In this document: piece by piece, positions 27,482-36,324 of the stretch
Layout: each line of letters opens with the position of its first letter
Numbering within the stretch: position 1 is the first letter of the stretch
Source of the DNA: DASXRU01 sp036506395
Lineage (GTDB): Bacteria; Acidobacteriota; Blastocatellia; Pyrinomonadales; Pyrinomonadaceae
Length of the DNA: 64,000 nt
Assembly: GCA_036506395.1 (NCBI GenBank)
Contig: DASXRU010000135.1
Coordinates: forward strand, 1-64,000
Direction of reading: 5' to 3'
Position numbers and translations under genes: made by a program
Notes under the pieces: model-generated
What the model saw: the letters and a program-made list of their open reading frames with translations, nothing else
What the model was told of the DNA's origin: nothing
Database searches by the model: none

Positions 27482-27630
27482 GCTTTTCTTCTTCCGGTGT
27501 TAGCGAGTTTGAATCTTACAGAGATCTTCAGCTTTCTGCCAGACTCAAACCCAAGCAGTCAGAAGCTGCATCCGTAAGCAAGGGCTGGGTGAAGTCATCC
27601 TTCTTTCGCGTATAAGCGAATGGCGGCGTA

Positions 27631-27672
27631 CCAGCCGAGCAGGACTCGAACCTGCGACCCACTAAACCCGAG
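27631..27672 (-). pseudogene. tRNA 3'-end fragment (T-arm and acceptor strand)
   Basis: On the minus strand GCAGG-TTCGAGT-CCTGC (27639-27655) is a perfect 5-bp T-arm with a 7-base T-loop, followed by TCGGCTGG as a 3' acceptor strand. No matching 5' acceptor, D-arm or anticodon arm is found; upstream is the hisA coding end. It is therefore a fragment, perhaps an attachment-site scar. Confidence 0.6.
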
Positions 27673-28401
27673 CTATTGTTTCGCTGCTATTAAAGCTTCT
27701 TGAATGGTGAAGTATCCTTCGTACAGAGCCTTACCAATAATCATGCTGTCAATGCCGCAGGTTGCGCCGCTGACGCGCCTGATATCTTCGAGTGATGACA
27801 CACCTCCTGACGCTGTAACTTCTAAACCGCACGCGCGAGCGATTTCGCACGTCGCCTCGACGTCGATGCCATTAAGCATGCCATCGCGCGACACGTCCGT
27901 ATAAATGATGCGTTCGACACCGAACGAGGCGAGGTGAATAGCGAAGTTGACAGCAGACAATGCTGTATTCTTTTCCCAGCCGCGCGTTACGACTTGTCCG
28001 TTCCTGGAATCGATTCCGACTGCGACTTTTTCGCTGCCGAACAAACGCAAGAGTGTTTTCAATATCTCAGATGATTCGACTGCCAGCGTTCCGATCACTA
28101 TCCTTGCGACTCCCAGATCGATGGCCCTCCTGACGTCTTCAAGTTCCCGCAATCCTCCGCCAAACTGTACCGGGATCTCGATCGACCGAACCATCTCTCG
28201 AAGTGTCTGCCGGTTGCGCGAGTTCGGCTCGGAGAAAGCGCCGTCAAGGTCTACCACGTGAAGCATCTGTGCGCCGGCGGCTTCGTAACCCCTCGCGATA
28301 TCGACGGGATTGCCGTCATAGACTTTGGCCGACTCTCTGCGTCCCTGGGTAAGGCGGACGCAACAACCGTCGCGAAGATCAATCGCAGGGATAATTAGCA
28401 T
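27673..28401 (-). CDS. hisA: Phosphoribosylformimino-AICAR-P isomerase
   Basis: 242 aa TIM barrel catalysing the fourth step of histidine synthesis. It opens with MLIIPAIDLRDG, containing the catalytic Asp, and has HVVDLDGAF, VQFGGGLR, VGIDSRNG, IYTDVSRDGML with the second catalytic Asp, and TASGGVSS. The start is the ATG at 28401, which overlaps the TGA of the upstream phosphatase by one base; the preceding TTG gives no better start. It is the last gene of the his operon, and its stop is directly followed by the tRNA fragment. Confidence 0.95.
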   Translation of the reverse strand: MLIIPAIDLRDGCCVRLTQGRRESAKVYDGNPVDIARGYEAAGAQMLHVVDLDGAFSEPNSRNRQTLREMVRSIEIPVQFGGGLRELEDVRRAIDLGVARIVIGTLAVESSEILKTLLRLFGSEKVAVGIDSRNGQVVTRGWEKNTALSAVNFAIHLASFGVERIIYTDVSRDGMLNGIDVEATCEIARACGLEVTASGGVSSLEDIRRVSGATCGIDSMIIGKALYEGYFTIQEALIAAKQ

Positions 28402-29192
28402 CAAGCGCTTTCAGCTTTACGGATCGTTTCCATTACTTCGTCAAACAGCAGGCCATTTGTGGAAATTGCATTGCCCCCCGCGATCGTCCGCCGGCCATCC
28501 CAGTCAGTAAATGTGCCGCCCGCTTCTTCGATTATCGGAAGGAGCGCGGCGCAATCCCAAAGATTCATAACCGGATCGAGCATGACGTCCGCGCGGCCGG
28601 TAGCGACCAGCATGTGTCCGTAGCAATCGCCCCAGGTGCGCGACGCATTTGCTCTATGCCGCAAATCTTCAAGGGCTGGGCCAAATCCGCCTTGCCTGCG
28701 CGCGCCGAAATCCGTCGCCACCAGCAACGCTGAATCAAGATCAGGTGTTGAAGACACTCGGGCAGGCTTGTCGTTCCAGAAGCAACCCAAACCTCTGGCC
28801 GCATAAACAGTTTCGTTTAGTGCCGGCAGATGCACCACGCCAAGAAGAGGCTCTGCTTCGACTTCAAGTCCGATCATCACGCCGTAAAACGGCACGCCAT
28901 GAACGAAGGCATATGTGCCATCGATCGGATCTAAAATCCACCGGCGCCGGGAAGAGCCCGGCTTCTCGCCTTCCTCTTCACCCAGGATCGCATCCTCTGG
29001 AAAGACTTGTTCGATCGAGTTGCGTAAGTGTCTTTCACCTTCCCGATCCGCGACTGTCACAAACGAGTTGTCAGCCTTTCGCTCAGGGGTAAACGTTCCC
29101 CTGAAGTAATGGTTGACGATCGCTCCCGCTTCTCGCGCCAGGGCAAGAGAAAAACTTAAAAGCCGCTGGAGTTCTGAGCTATCGATCGTCAT
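28401..29192 (-). CDS. hisN: Histidinol-phosphatase, inositol-monophosphatase type
   Basis: 263 aa Mg2+-dependent phosphatase of the IMPase fold. Metal and catalytic motifs: ADREGERHLR, LGEEEGEK, WILDPIDGTYAFVHGVP (about 88-104), and NLWDCAALLPIIEEAGG near 215. Placement inside the his operon, overlapping hisI(E) by four bases upstream and hisA by one base downstream, argues for histidinol phosphate as substrate. It supplies the activity missing from the monofunctional hisB gene here. IMPase relatives can also act on inositol phosphate, so specificity is inferred from context. Confidence 0.88.
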   Translation of the reverse strand: MTIDSSELQRLLSFSLALAREAGAIVNHYFRGTFTPERKADNSFVTVADREGERHLRNSIEQVFPEDAILGEEEGEKPGSSRRRWILDPIDGTYAFVHGVPFYGVMIGLEVEAEPLLGVVHLPALNETVYAARGLGCFWNDKPARVSSTPDLDSALLVATDFGARRQGGFGPALEDLRHRANASRTWGDCYGHMLVATGRADVMLDPVMNLWDCAALLPIIEEAGGTFTDWDGRRTIAGGNAISTNGLLFDEVMETIRKAESA

Positions 29193-29842
29193 TTGCGTTT
29201 TGCTTTCTTTCTTGCGGCCAGCTCATCGGTCACTTGCTCCAGACTCAGCCCACGCTCCACCAGCAGCACAATCAGGTGGTAAAGCAAATCAGCCGTTTCC
29301 CGGGCCAGGGCGCCGGAATCTTCATTTTTTGCCGCGATAATGGTCTCCGCGGATTCTTCGCCAACTTTTTTCAGAATTTTGTCCAGACCCTGATCAAACA
29401 AATAAGTGCTGTAAGAGCCGGCGGGTCTTTCGTGTTTCCGCGATTGGACCAGCCTGTATAGATCGCCGACCACGTCACCCAAATCTACTTGATCTTTCCG
29501 GTTGCCGCTCACTGGTGCATCCTGGACTTCGTTGTGAAAGCAGGATTGCGCGCCGGTGTGACAGGCAGGGCCTTCGGGTACGACCAGGATCCGAATCGCA
29601 TCGTGGTCACAATCGATGGCTACATCAATGACGCGTTGTTTGTTGCCTGAAGTCGCGCCCTTGTGCCACAGACTAGACCGCGAACGAGACCAGAACCAGG
29701 TTTCGTTCGTCGCGATCGTGCGCTTGAGACTCTCCGCGTTCATGTACGCCAGCGTTAACACCTGCAGCGTGCTTGCGTCCTGAACTATTGCGGGCACAAG
29801 GCCCTGCTCGTCAAACTTTATGTCCGCGATAGCTATCTTCAT
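29189..29842 (-). CDS. hisI: Bifunctional phosphoribosyl-AMP cyclohydrolase / phosphoribosyl-ATP pyrophosphatase
   Basis: 217 aa fusion (HisIE). Residues 1-115 are the cyclohydrolase: VLTLAYMNAESL, TWFWSRSRSSLWHKGATSGN, DCDHDAIRILV and a zinc-binding CHTGAQSCF. Residues 125-217 are the pyrophosphatase: LFDQGLDKILKKVGEESAETIIAAK and an ETADLLYHL helix. The two domains carry out steps 3 and 2 of the pathway. It overlaps hisF upstream and hisN downstream by four bases each, a tightly coupled block. Confidence 0.95.
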   Translation of the reverse strand: MKIAIADIKFDEQGLVPAIVQDASTLQVLTLAYMNAESLKRTIATNETWFWSRSRSSLWHKGATSGNKQRVIDVAIDCDHDAIRILVVPEGPACHTGAQSCFHNEVQDAPVSGNRKDQVDLGDVVGDLYRLVQSRKHERPAGSYSTYLFDQGLDKILKKVGEESAETIIAAKNEDSGALARETADLLYHLIVLLVERGLSLEQVTDELAARKKAKRK

Positions 29843-30606
29843 CTCACGGTCACTCCTCGTTCACGCAGGTAATTCTTCACGTCCGCCATCTGGTATTCCC
29901 CTGAGTGAAAAAGCGATGCTGCCAGCACCGCACTTGCTCCGCCCTCCGTTAGTGCTTCGTAAAAGTGCGCGAGAGTTCCCGCGCCGCCGGAAGCGATCAC
30001 GGGAATACGCACAGCGGAGCTGATGGCCCGCGTGAGCTCCAGGTCGTATCCATTGCGGGTGCCATCGCAGTCCATGCTGGTGAGAAGTATTTCTCCCGCT
30101 CCCAGACGTTCTGCCTCAACCGCCCACTCGAGCGCGTCCAAAGCCGCAGGCGTGCGCCCACCGTAGGTGAAAACTTCCCAACCTTCACTCGCGTCGCTCG
30201 CGTTGCGCCGCCGTGCATCAATTGACAGAACCATGCATTGTGATCCGAAAACCTCCGCGCCTTCGCTGATTAACCTGGGCTGCTCAATCGCGGCAGTGTT
30301 AAGAGAAACCTTGTCGGCCCCTGAGCGAAGCACCGCGCGAATGTCTTCCAGCGATCGCAATCCGCCGCCGACCGTGAAAGGAATGAAGACTTCGTCAGCC
30401 ACCCGCCTGACAATTGCCGCAACGATTCCTCGCTTGTCGGACGACGCGGTGATATCGAGGAAAGTCAGCTCGTCCGCGCCCTCGTCATCGTAACGTTTTG
30501 CCTGTTCGATCGGATCACCCGCATCAACAAGCGAGACGAAACGGATGCCCTTGACCACGCGGCCATCTTTAACGTCGAGACAGGGAATGATTCTTTTCGC
30601 TAACAT
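29839..30606 (-). CDS. hisF: Imidazole glycerol phosphate synthase, cyclase subunit
   Basis: 255 aa TIM barrel with the opening MLAKRIIPCLDVKDGRVVKG, catalytic Asp in LDVKDG, TVGGGLRSLEDI, DKVSLNTAAIE, and LLTSMDCDGTRNGYDLEL with the second catalytic Asp, then ASGGAGTLAHF. It forms the synthase with HisH, using ammonia tunnelled from glutamine. The hisH gene lies just upstream, separated by a 179-base gap that is largely dispersed repeat. The 3' end overlaps hisI(E). Confidence 0.96.
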   Translation of the reverse strand: MLAKRIIPCLDVKDGRVVKGIRFVSLVDAGDPIEQAKRYDDEGADELTFLDITASSDKRGIVAAIVRRVADEVFIPFTVGGGLRSLEDIRAVLRSGADKVSLNTAAIEQPRLISEGAEVFGSQCMVLSIDARRRNASDASEGWEVFTYGGRTPAALDALEWAVEAERLGAGEILLTSMDCDGTRNGYDLELTRAISSAVRIPVIASGGAGTLAHFYEALTEGGASAVLAASLFHSGEYQMADVKNYLRERGVTVR

Positions 30607-30635
30607 AGAGTGATGCGCACCGGAAAAACTTCGAA

Positions 30636-30770
30636 TTCATTTTTCATTTCTCATTTTTCATTTCTCATTTTTCATTGGTCCACGAGTAATGAATTCCGGC
30701 GATGGCAAATGAAAGAGGTCAAATGAGAAATGGAAAATCAGTTGGCTTCTGACCTCAAATGGAAAATCAG
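30636..30770. repeat. Family D repeat (CATTTCTCATTTTTCATT type), copy 1
   Basis: AT-rich arms made of CATTTCTC/CATTTTTCATT units and an inverted AAATGAGAAATGGAAAATC arm fill the hisH-hisF gap. Related copies are at 36383-36488, 46664-46827 and 56155-56291. Confidence 0.8.
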
Positions 30771-30785
30771 TTCCTCTCTGCATCG

Positions 30786-31406
30786 TCAATTTGCTCCTCC
30801 AGCAAAATTAGCAAGCAGACGAAGGCCTGTCGCCTGGCTCTTCTCAGGATGAAATTGCACCCCCGAAACATTTTCGTACGCCACAACGGACGCATACTCG
30901 ACGCCGTAGTCAGTCTCGCCCATCACAACGCTGTCATTGGATGGCTCACAATAGAAGGAATGGACGAAATAGAAGAATCCTCCATCCATTATTCCGTCAA
31001 ACAATGGATGCGCAAACCGCTGTCGGATCTGGTTCCATCCGACCTGCGGCACAACCAGATCATCTGAGAAGCGTCGCACGCGTCCAGGCAACAGACCCAG
31101 GCCTCGCGTGGTTCCAAACTCTTCCGACTCTTCAAAGAGCATCTGCATGCCAACGCACACGCCGAGCAGAGGAGTTCCCTGGGCAACACGCTCGCATACA
31201 AGTCGATCAAAGCCGCGTTCGGTCAACGCCTTCATGCAGGCGCCGAAGGCTCCGACTCCCGGCAGCACGAGACGCTCTGCCGTACGCAGGATGTTCTCGT
31301 CAGAACTTACAACTGCGTCGCAGCCCATCGCGGCAAAAGCCTTTTCCACCGAGCGCAGATTTCCCACTCCATAATCGATGATCGCCACATCCGCCGGTTT
31401 TGCCAC
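30786..31406 (-). CDS. hisH: Imidazole glycerol phosphate synthase, glutamine amidotransferase subunit
   Basis: 206 aa class I amidotransferase with IIDYGVGNLRSVEKAF near the start, nucleophile Cys in GVCVGMQMLFEESEEF (about 80), and C-terminal GVQFHPEKSQ. The start is taken as GTG at 31406: it gives the usual family length, and AAAGGAG lies upstream at the end of hisB, although the spacing of about 13 bases is long. The frame remains open to 31541 through the hisB 3' end, but that extension is out-of-frame hisB sequence. Confidence 0.9.
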   Translation of the reverse strand: MAKPADVAIIDYGVGNLRSVEKAFAAMGCDAVVSSDENILRTAERLVLPGVGAFGACMKALTERGFDRLVCERVAQGTPLLGVCVGMQMLFEESEEFGTTRGLGLLPGRVRRFSDDLVVPQVGWNQIRQRFAHPLFDGIMDGGFFYFVHSFYCEPSNDSVVMGETDYGVEYASVVAYENVSGVQFHPEKSQATGLRLLANFAGGAN

Positions 31407-31411
31407 GATGA

Positions 31412-32023
31412 CTACAGGGCTCCTTTCGTGCTCAATACACCCGTGATGCGCGAATCGCGGTTTACGGCTTGCCGCAATGCACGCGTGGTCGCTTTGAACG
31501 TCCCCTCGAGAATGTGGTGCGTATTGCGACCACGAAGGCAATCTATATGGAGATTGAAGCGCGCCGTCTCAGCCAGTGAGCGCCAGAAATGTTCCGCCAG
31601 CTCAACCGAGAAGTTTCCGATCTTCTGCCTGCGCGTCTGGACTTCGTAGACCAGATAGAAACGCCCCGACAGGTCAATCACCGAACGACACAGAGCTTCA
31701 TCCATCGGCACTACGGCTTCGCCATAGCGGGCGATGCCCGCTTTGTCGCCCAGCGCCTGCGTCAACGCCTGCCCGAGAGTGATTGCAATGTCCTCCACTG
31801 AATGGTGATCGTCAATCTCGAGGTCGCCTTTGCATTCGACTTCAAGATTGAACAAGCCGTGACGAGCAAACAGATCCAGCATGTGATCGAGAAACGGCAA
31901 GCCGGTGCTGACCTGTGACTGTCCCTTGCCGTCGAGATTAAGGACGACACGCACGTCCGTCTCTTTGGTTTTGCGGTGGACCTCAGCAATCCGTTGCTGT
32001 GGAGTTACCTTATTCTTCATCAT
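31412..32023 (-). CDS. hisB: Imidazoleglycerol-phosphate dehydratase (monofunctional)
   Basis: 203 aa. Metal-binding motifs are LPFLDHMLDLFARHG, DDHHSVEDIAI and a late HHILEGTFKA. It lacks a phosphatase domain, matching the separate hisN. The start is the ATG at 32023, four bases after the hisC stop and preceded by AGGG; the open frame upstream overlaps hisC and is not credible. hisH follows within a few bases. Confidence 0.94.
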   Translation of the reverse strand: MMKNKVTPQQRIAEVHRKTKETDVRVVLNLDGKGQSQVSTGLPFLDHMLDLFARHGLFNLEVECKGDLEIDDHHSVEDIAITLGQALTQALGDKAGIARYGEAVVPMDEALCRSVIDLSGRFYLVYEVQTRRQKIGNFSVELAEHFWRSLAETARFNLHIDCLRGRNTHHILEGTFKATTRALRQAVNRDSRITGVLSTKGAL

Positions 32024-32027
32024 CTTG

Positions 32028-33095
32028 TTAGCCCTGAATTTCTCGAAGTCCCTCCAGTAATAAATCGTTCTCTTCGGGCGTTCCAACACTCACACGAAAA
32101 CAATCACTTAGCATTGGATAGCCGCTGACATCTCGGATCAAAATGTCCCTCTTCAGTAGTTCAGCAAAAACCCGCCTCGGGCCCTGGTTCGAGCGCACCA
32201 CCATAAAATTCGCCTGTGACTGAACTGGAACCAGTCCCGGAATAGCTGCTAACTCAAAATACAAGCGATCACGCTCGGCGCAGATGGACTCGACCAGGGG
32301 CCGCAGCTTCGCCGCGAACATCTCGATTCCAACCTCGGCGGCAATATGGGAAAGGGCGTTGAGGTTATAAGGCAACACCGCCTTCGCGATTTCCCGCACC
32401 AACTCGGGCGACGCCAGAAGATAACCGACACGCAACGCGGCCATGGCCATTGCCTTGGAGAACGTGCGCAGGACGATCAGGTTTTCGTGATCGCCGAGAA
32501 GCGGAACGGCGGAATGACGTGCAAACTCGTGGTACGCCTCATCGACTACGATCAAGCCACGATGCTCTTTCAACAAGCCAGCCAACTCTTCATCGCTAAT
32601 CACGCAGCCGGTAGGATTATTCGGCGAACAAATGATCGTGACATCCGGTTGCTTTTCCTTAATCTCTTTAAGCAACGCTGCCACATCAAACTGAAGATCA
32701 CCGCTGAGCGGAACACTCACGACTTCACCGCCCAGGACCGTCGTGATCTGCCGGTAGAGTGCAAAGGTAGGCTCGGTAATGAGAACGCGCTTCCCTTCCC
32801 CAATGGTCACCATCAAGAGCGCCTGAATCAATTCGTTTGAACCGTTGCCCGCGATAATTCCATCCGGCTGCCAGCCGCTAAACTCGGCTAAGCGCTCGTG
32901 CAATCGCTGGGGCCTAAAATCCGGATAGCGGGACCAGGCGCGATCGTTCATGCGGTTCAGAGTCTCTTGCTTGATTTCCGCCGGCGCATCCCACGGGCTC
33001 TCGTTCTGGTTGAGCTTCACCGATGCGCGCTGCGGGCCAAGCGTGTATGGGCGCAGAGCGAGTACCGAATCTTTGATTGAGTTGGAGGTGCTCAC
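32028..33095 (-). CDS. hisC: Histidinol-phosphate aminotransferase
   Basis: 355 aa fold-type I PLP aminotransferase, transferring an amino group from glutamate to imidazole acetol phosphate. It contains LNQNESPWDAP, GNGSNELIQALL, ICSPNNPTGCVI, VVDEAYHEF, and the PLP lysine in RTFSKAMAMAALRVGYL (near 215). The GTG start at 33095 overlaps the hisD TGA by four bases (GTGA), and hisB starts four bases after its stop. Aromatic aminotransferase activity is possible in this subgroup. Confidence 0.94.
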   Translation of the reverse strand: MSTSNSIKDSVLALRPYTLGPQRASVKLNQNESPWDAPAEIKQETLNRMNDRAWSRYPDFRPQRLHERLAEFSGWQPDGIIAGNGSNELIQALLMVTIGEGKRVLITEPTFALYRQITTVLGGEVVSVPLSGDLQFDVAALLKEIKEKQPDVTIICSPNNPTGCVISDEELAGLLKEHRGLIVVDEAYHEFARHSAVPLLGDHENLIVLRTFSKAMAMAALRVGYLLASPELVREIAKAVLPYNLNALSHIAAEVGIEMFAAKLRPLVESICAERDRLYFELAAIPGLVPVQSQANFMVVRSNQGPRRVFAELLKRDILIRDVSGYPMLSDCFRVSVGTPEENDLLLEGLREIQG

Positions 33096-34396
33096 GATTG
33101 ATTGGGCTCCAGTCTGATCAGGGCCGAGCGCGCGTGTGCTTCCAGACCTTCCGCCGCCGCCAGGGCCGCAATCGTCCCGGCCGAACGCTTGATAGCTGGT
33201 TTCGAGTAACGCAGGAGGCTCGTGCGTTTGACGAAGTCATAAACGCCCAACGGCGACGAGAAGCGCGCTGCACCACCGGTAGGTAAGACGTGATTCGGTC
33301 CGGCAATATAGTCGCCCACGGCTTCGGGCGTGTACGCACCGAAAAAGATCGCTCCCACCTCGCGAATCTGCGCTGCCACACCTTCATTGTCGGCCGTCAT
33401 AAGCTCAAGATGTTCCGGCGCCAACTCGTTTGCAATCGCACAGGCTTGGTCCAGGCTGGCGACCAAAACAATCGCGCCATAGCGCGCCAATGATCGCTCA
33501 ACAGTTGCTCGGCGTGACAGGGACGCTGACTGGCGTGTCACCTCCGCAGCCGCTTCGCGCGCCAGGTCTTCGCTGGTGGTCAGGAGAATCGCTGAGGCAT
33601 CTTCGGCATGTTCCGCCTGTGCCAGTAGATCTGCCGCAATAAAATCCGCTCGCGCCGAATCATCCGCGATAATCACGACCTCGCTTGGTCCCGCAATCGA
33701 GTCGATGCCGACCGCCCCAAAAACGAGTTTCTTCGCCGCGGCGACGTACTTGTTTCCCGGCCCGGTGATTTTGTCCACGCGCGGCACGGTTTCGGTCCCG
33801 TATGCCAGAGCAGCAATCGCCTGTGCTCCGCCCACGGCGTAGACTTCAGTAATATTCAGTTCGACCAGGGCTACGGCGACGGCAGGATTTTCAGCCAGCG
33901 TGCGCGGCGGAGTTGTCACCAGGATGCGCCGAACGCCGGCGACCTGCGCGGGCACTACGTTCATCACCACCGATGACGGGTAGGCGGCCGTTCCGCCCGG
34001 CACATAGAGACCGGCTCGTTCAATCGGAGTAATTCGCTGTCCCAAAATCACCCCTTCAGCCGGAGTTATTTCCCAGGACTCTTCGCGTTGGTGTTCGTGA
34101 AAAACGCGGACGTTTCGTATGGCTTCGCGCAAAGACTCGAGCACAAAGGAATCGACTCTCCGCGCAGACCGATGGAGGGTGTCTTCCGGAACGCGCAATT
34201 CAGTCGCTTGCTGTTGCACCCCATCAAAACGCGCTGTGTAATCGATCAGCGCCGCGTCGCCGCGTCTGCGCACGTCTCGAATAATCGCCGCCACCTCACT
34301 TACGAGAGCGTCGTCGAGAGCGACGTTGCGATCGCGGATCGCCTGCAACCTGACTGCAAGCCGGTCTCTTTCATGACTGCGAATGATTTCGATCAC
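33092..34396 (-). CDS. hisD: Histidinol dehydrogenase
   Basis: 434 aa zinc enzyme oxidising histidinol to histidine in two NAD+-dependent steps. Motifs: GTAAYPSSVVMNVVPAQVAG, VDKITGPGNKYVAAAKKLV, GPSEVVIIADDSA, LLAQAEHAEDASA, and ELAPEHLELMT with catalytic Glu/His. The GTG start at 34396 has AAGGAG seven bases upstream. It overlaps hisC downstream. A 108-base gap separates it from hisG and includes part of a GAGATCT-type repeat. Confidence 0.96.
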   Translation of the reverse strand: MIEIIRSHERDRLAVRLQAIRDRNVALDDALVSEVAAIIRDVRRRGDAALIDYTARFDGVQQQATELRVPEDTLHRSARRVDSFVLESLREAIRNVRVFHEHQREESWEITPAEGVILGQRITPIERAGLYVPGGTAAYPSSVVMNVVPAQVAGVRRILVTTPPRTLAENPAVAVALVELNITEVYAVGGAQAIAALAYGTETVPRVDKITGPGNKYVAAAKKLVFGAVGIDSIAGPSEVVIIADDSARADFIAADLLAQAEHAEDASAILLTTSEDLAREAAAEVTRQSASLSRRATVERSLARYGAIVLVASLDQACAIANELAPEHLELMTADNEGVAAQIREVGAIFFGAYTPEAVGDYIAGPNHVLPTGGAARFSSPLGVYDFVKRTSLLRYSKPAIKRSAGTIAALAAAEGLEAHARSALIRLEPNQS

Positions 34397-34492
34397 GCCG
34401 AAACTCCTTCGACCATCGTCGATCTTGCCGGTAAAGGTATTTGTGAGGTTCTGTACCTCATCCAGGCCATCGCGCTCGTTGTCCTCAGAAAT

Positions 34493-34530
34493 AGATTTGA
34501 GATCTCAGATCTCAGATCTGAGATTTGAAA
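34493..34530. repeat. Family E repeat (GAGATCT units), entering the hisG 3' end
   Basis: A run of AGATCTGAGATCT-type units in inverted orientation. The last codons and stop of hisG (ISNLRSEI) lie inside it. A second copy is at 54586-54627, between ilvB and gltD. Confidence 0.72.
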
Positions 34531-35128
34531 TGAGCCGCGCGATTGATTTCGCTTTCAATTGATAGCTGGCGCGGTTAACCACCAGCCGTCCGGTTGACTC
34601 ATCGATGACTTCAATTTCCTTAAGGCCGTTTTCACGAAGCGTCCTGCCTGATTGCACGAGGTCCACGATGCAGTCGGCCAGGCCCAACCCCGGGGCAAGC
34701 TCCACTGAACCGGAAAGTTCGATGATCTCCACCGGCCGCCCGCGAGCGCCGAAATGCGCGGCGGCAATGCGCGGGTATTTTGTCGCCACTCTCAACATGC
34801 CGAGATCGTTCAACGACACTCCGGTTCGCGCGGCAACCACGATGCGGCAACGACCAATCTCGAGAGTTAACGGCTGAAGTAGATCGGTCCCGGATTCAAG
34901 CAGAACGTCGCGGCCAACTACGCCACAGTCTGCTATGCCGTACTCCACATAAACAGGCACATCGGCCGGCTTCACGAAGATAAAGCGGTACCGGCCTGAT
35001 TCATCCTCTACGGCCAACCGTCGCGACGAGAGATCCTGGCTCGACACCCCCGCGCCGGCTCCCGCCAACAGAGCTAACGCTTCGTCTTGCAATCTTCCTT
35101 TAGCTAACGCAATGGTCAATTCCCGCAC
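34505..35128 (-). CDS. hisG: ATP phosphoribosyltransferase, short form catalytic subunit
   Basis: 207 aa, the HisG-S length without a C-terminal regulatory domain. It condenses ATP and PRPP, the committed step. Motifs include ALAKGRLQDEALALL at the start, FVKPADVPVYVEYGIADCGVVG, and LGLADCIVDLVQSGRTLRENG for PRPP binding. GTG at 35128 has GAGGTG upstream. The short form needs HisZ, encoded just upstream, for activity and histidine feedback. The final residues are encoded by a dispersed repeat, so the C-terminal tail has probably been altered. Confidence 0.95.
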   Translation of the reverse strand: MRELTIALAKGRLQDEALALLAGAGAGVSSQDLSSRRLAVEDESGRYRFIFVKPADVPVYVEYGIADCGVVGRDVLLESGTDLLQPLTLEIGRCRIVVAARTGVSLNDLGMLRVATKYPRIAAAHFGARGRPVEIIELSGSVELAPGLGLADCIVDLVQSGRTLRENGLKEIEVIDESTGRLVVNRASYQLKAKSIARLISNLRSEI

Positions 35129-35145
35129 TGTTTCACCTCACTAAC

Positions 35146-36309
35146 TTATCCATTGGCTTTTTCCGCAAGGCTTAGCGCCACTCGCTCACCTTTAGCGCGC
35201 CGCTCCAGGGCCCTGAGAAAAAGCGCAGACGGACTTCCCGACGAATCCTCAAAACTATCGTCGGCCGCTAGCTCCAGTTTTTCAGGTTGGGGTCTGCACG
35301 CCGCAGGCAAATCGTCTGCGCGCATACGTAGCACGTCAGTTAACGCATCAAGGTCCACCACGAAGCCCACCGCGGGCTCTGCCTTCCCAAAGCTGGCCGT
35401 CAGACCGTCGTAACGACCGCCACTGCCTACCCGGTATCCCGCGCCATTGACGTAAACCTTGAACGTTAGGCCGGTGTAGTAATCGAGTCGTGCCACATCG
35501 CCAAGGTCGATCTCGAAACAATCTGTCAGGCCCAGCGAATCAATGACATTCCACAGACTTCCAAGCCGATCCAATGCGGCGCAGGATTGCTCGTTTGAAA
35601 TTACACTACGAGCCAGATCCAGGCTTTCGCGCTTGCCTGATAATTGCATCAGTTGAGCGAAGGCCTGAGCTTGCCCTGTCGAGGTATAAGGTTTAAGAAA
35701 GCGCTCCAGGTCAACCGCATTGCGGACATCAATCAGCTGCCGCATCTCCTCACGCGAGGTTGGATCCAGCCTCAGGCGTTCGGCAACACCATTGAAGATG
35801 CCGACATCGTTCAGCGTAATAGCGTAGTTGCCGTCAAGGTCCAGGCGGCGCAGGAATTCTGACGCGATCGCGAGGACCTCGAGATCAGCAACACGCGTAT
35901 TCGCGCCGATGAGTTCACACCCCATCTGCGTTGACTCTCTGCGCCACTCGGCATGCGACTGTGGTTGTTGACGAAAAACGGGCGCGGCATAACAGAGACG
36001 CAGCGGACGTTCTCGGTCGGCAAAAAGAGTGGCCGCCGCTCGAGCAGCCGCCGACGTCACATCGGGCCTCAGGGCGAGGAGCCGTCCATCAGTGTCCGTA
36101 AAGCGAAAAGCGCGATGGGCCTCGGCCCTGCCCATGCCATGCTCAAAAAGGGAGTAGTAATCGACGGTGGGCGTCGTGATCTCTTCATAAGACCAGCCGT
36201 CAAATATAATCATCCCGGTCTCTTCGACAGTGCGACGCAGGCGCGCCTCCCGGCCAAAGTAGTACCGCATCCCGGCGGGAATTCTGGAGAGTGACTCAGT
36301 CTGTTCCAT
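35146..36309 (-). CDS. hisZ: ATP phosphoribosyltransferase regulatory subunit
   Basis: 387 aa, a histidyl-tRNA-synthetase-like protein that activates HisG-S and senses histidine. Class II synthetase motifs are recognisable: PAGMRYYFGREARLRR, EITTPTVDYYSLFEHGMG, RPDVTSAAARAAAT, YAAPVFRQQPQSHAEWRRESTQMG (motif 2), and GSGGRYDGLTASFGKAEPAVGF (motif 3). No anticodon-binding domain follows. The start is the ATG at 36309; an in-frame ATG at 36336 would add residues encoded by a repeat. It is the first gene of the his operon behind the attenuator at 36556-36730. Confidence 0.94.
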   Translation of the reverse strand: MEQTESLSRIPAGMRYYFGREARLRRTVEETGMIIFDGWSYEEITTPTVDYYSLFEHGMGRAEAHRAFRFTDTDGRLLALRPDVTSAAARAAATLFADRERPLRLCYAAPVFRQQPQSHAEWRRESTQMGCELIGANTRVADLEVLAIASEFLRRLDLDGNYAITLNDVGIFNGVAERLRLDPTSREEMRQLIDVRNAVDLERFLKPYTSTGQAQAFAQLMQLSGKRESLDLARSVISNEQSCAALDRLGSLWNVIDSLGLTDCFEIDLGDVARLDYYTGLTFKVYVNGAGYRVGSGGRYDGLTASFGKAEPAVGFVVDLDALTDVLRMRADDLPAACRPQPEKLELAADDSFEDSSGSPSALFLRALERRAKGERVALSLAEKANG

Positions 36310-36324
36310 GTTTAGCTCTCTGCG

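Noticed and set aside
27631..27672. Functional tRNA gene
   Set aside because: Only the T-arm and 3' acceptor strand are present; the remaining cloverleaf cannot be formed from the adjacent hisA sequence.
30636..30770. CRISPR-like array from the repeated CATTTTTCATTTCTC units
   Set aside because: The units are short, irregular and contiguous or inverted, without spacers of constant length, and no cas genes are present.
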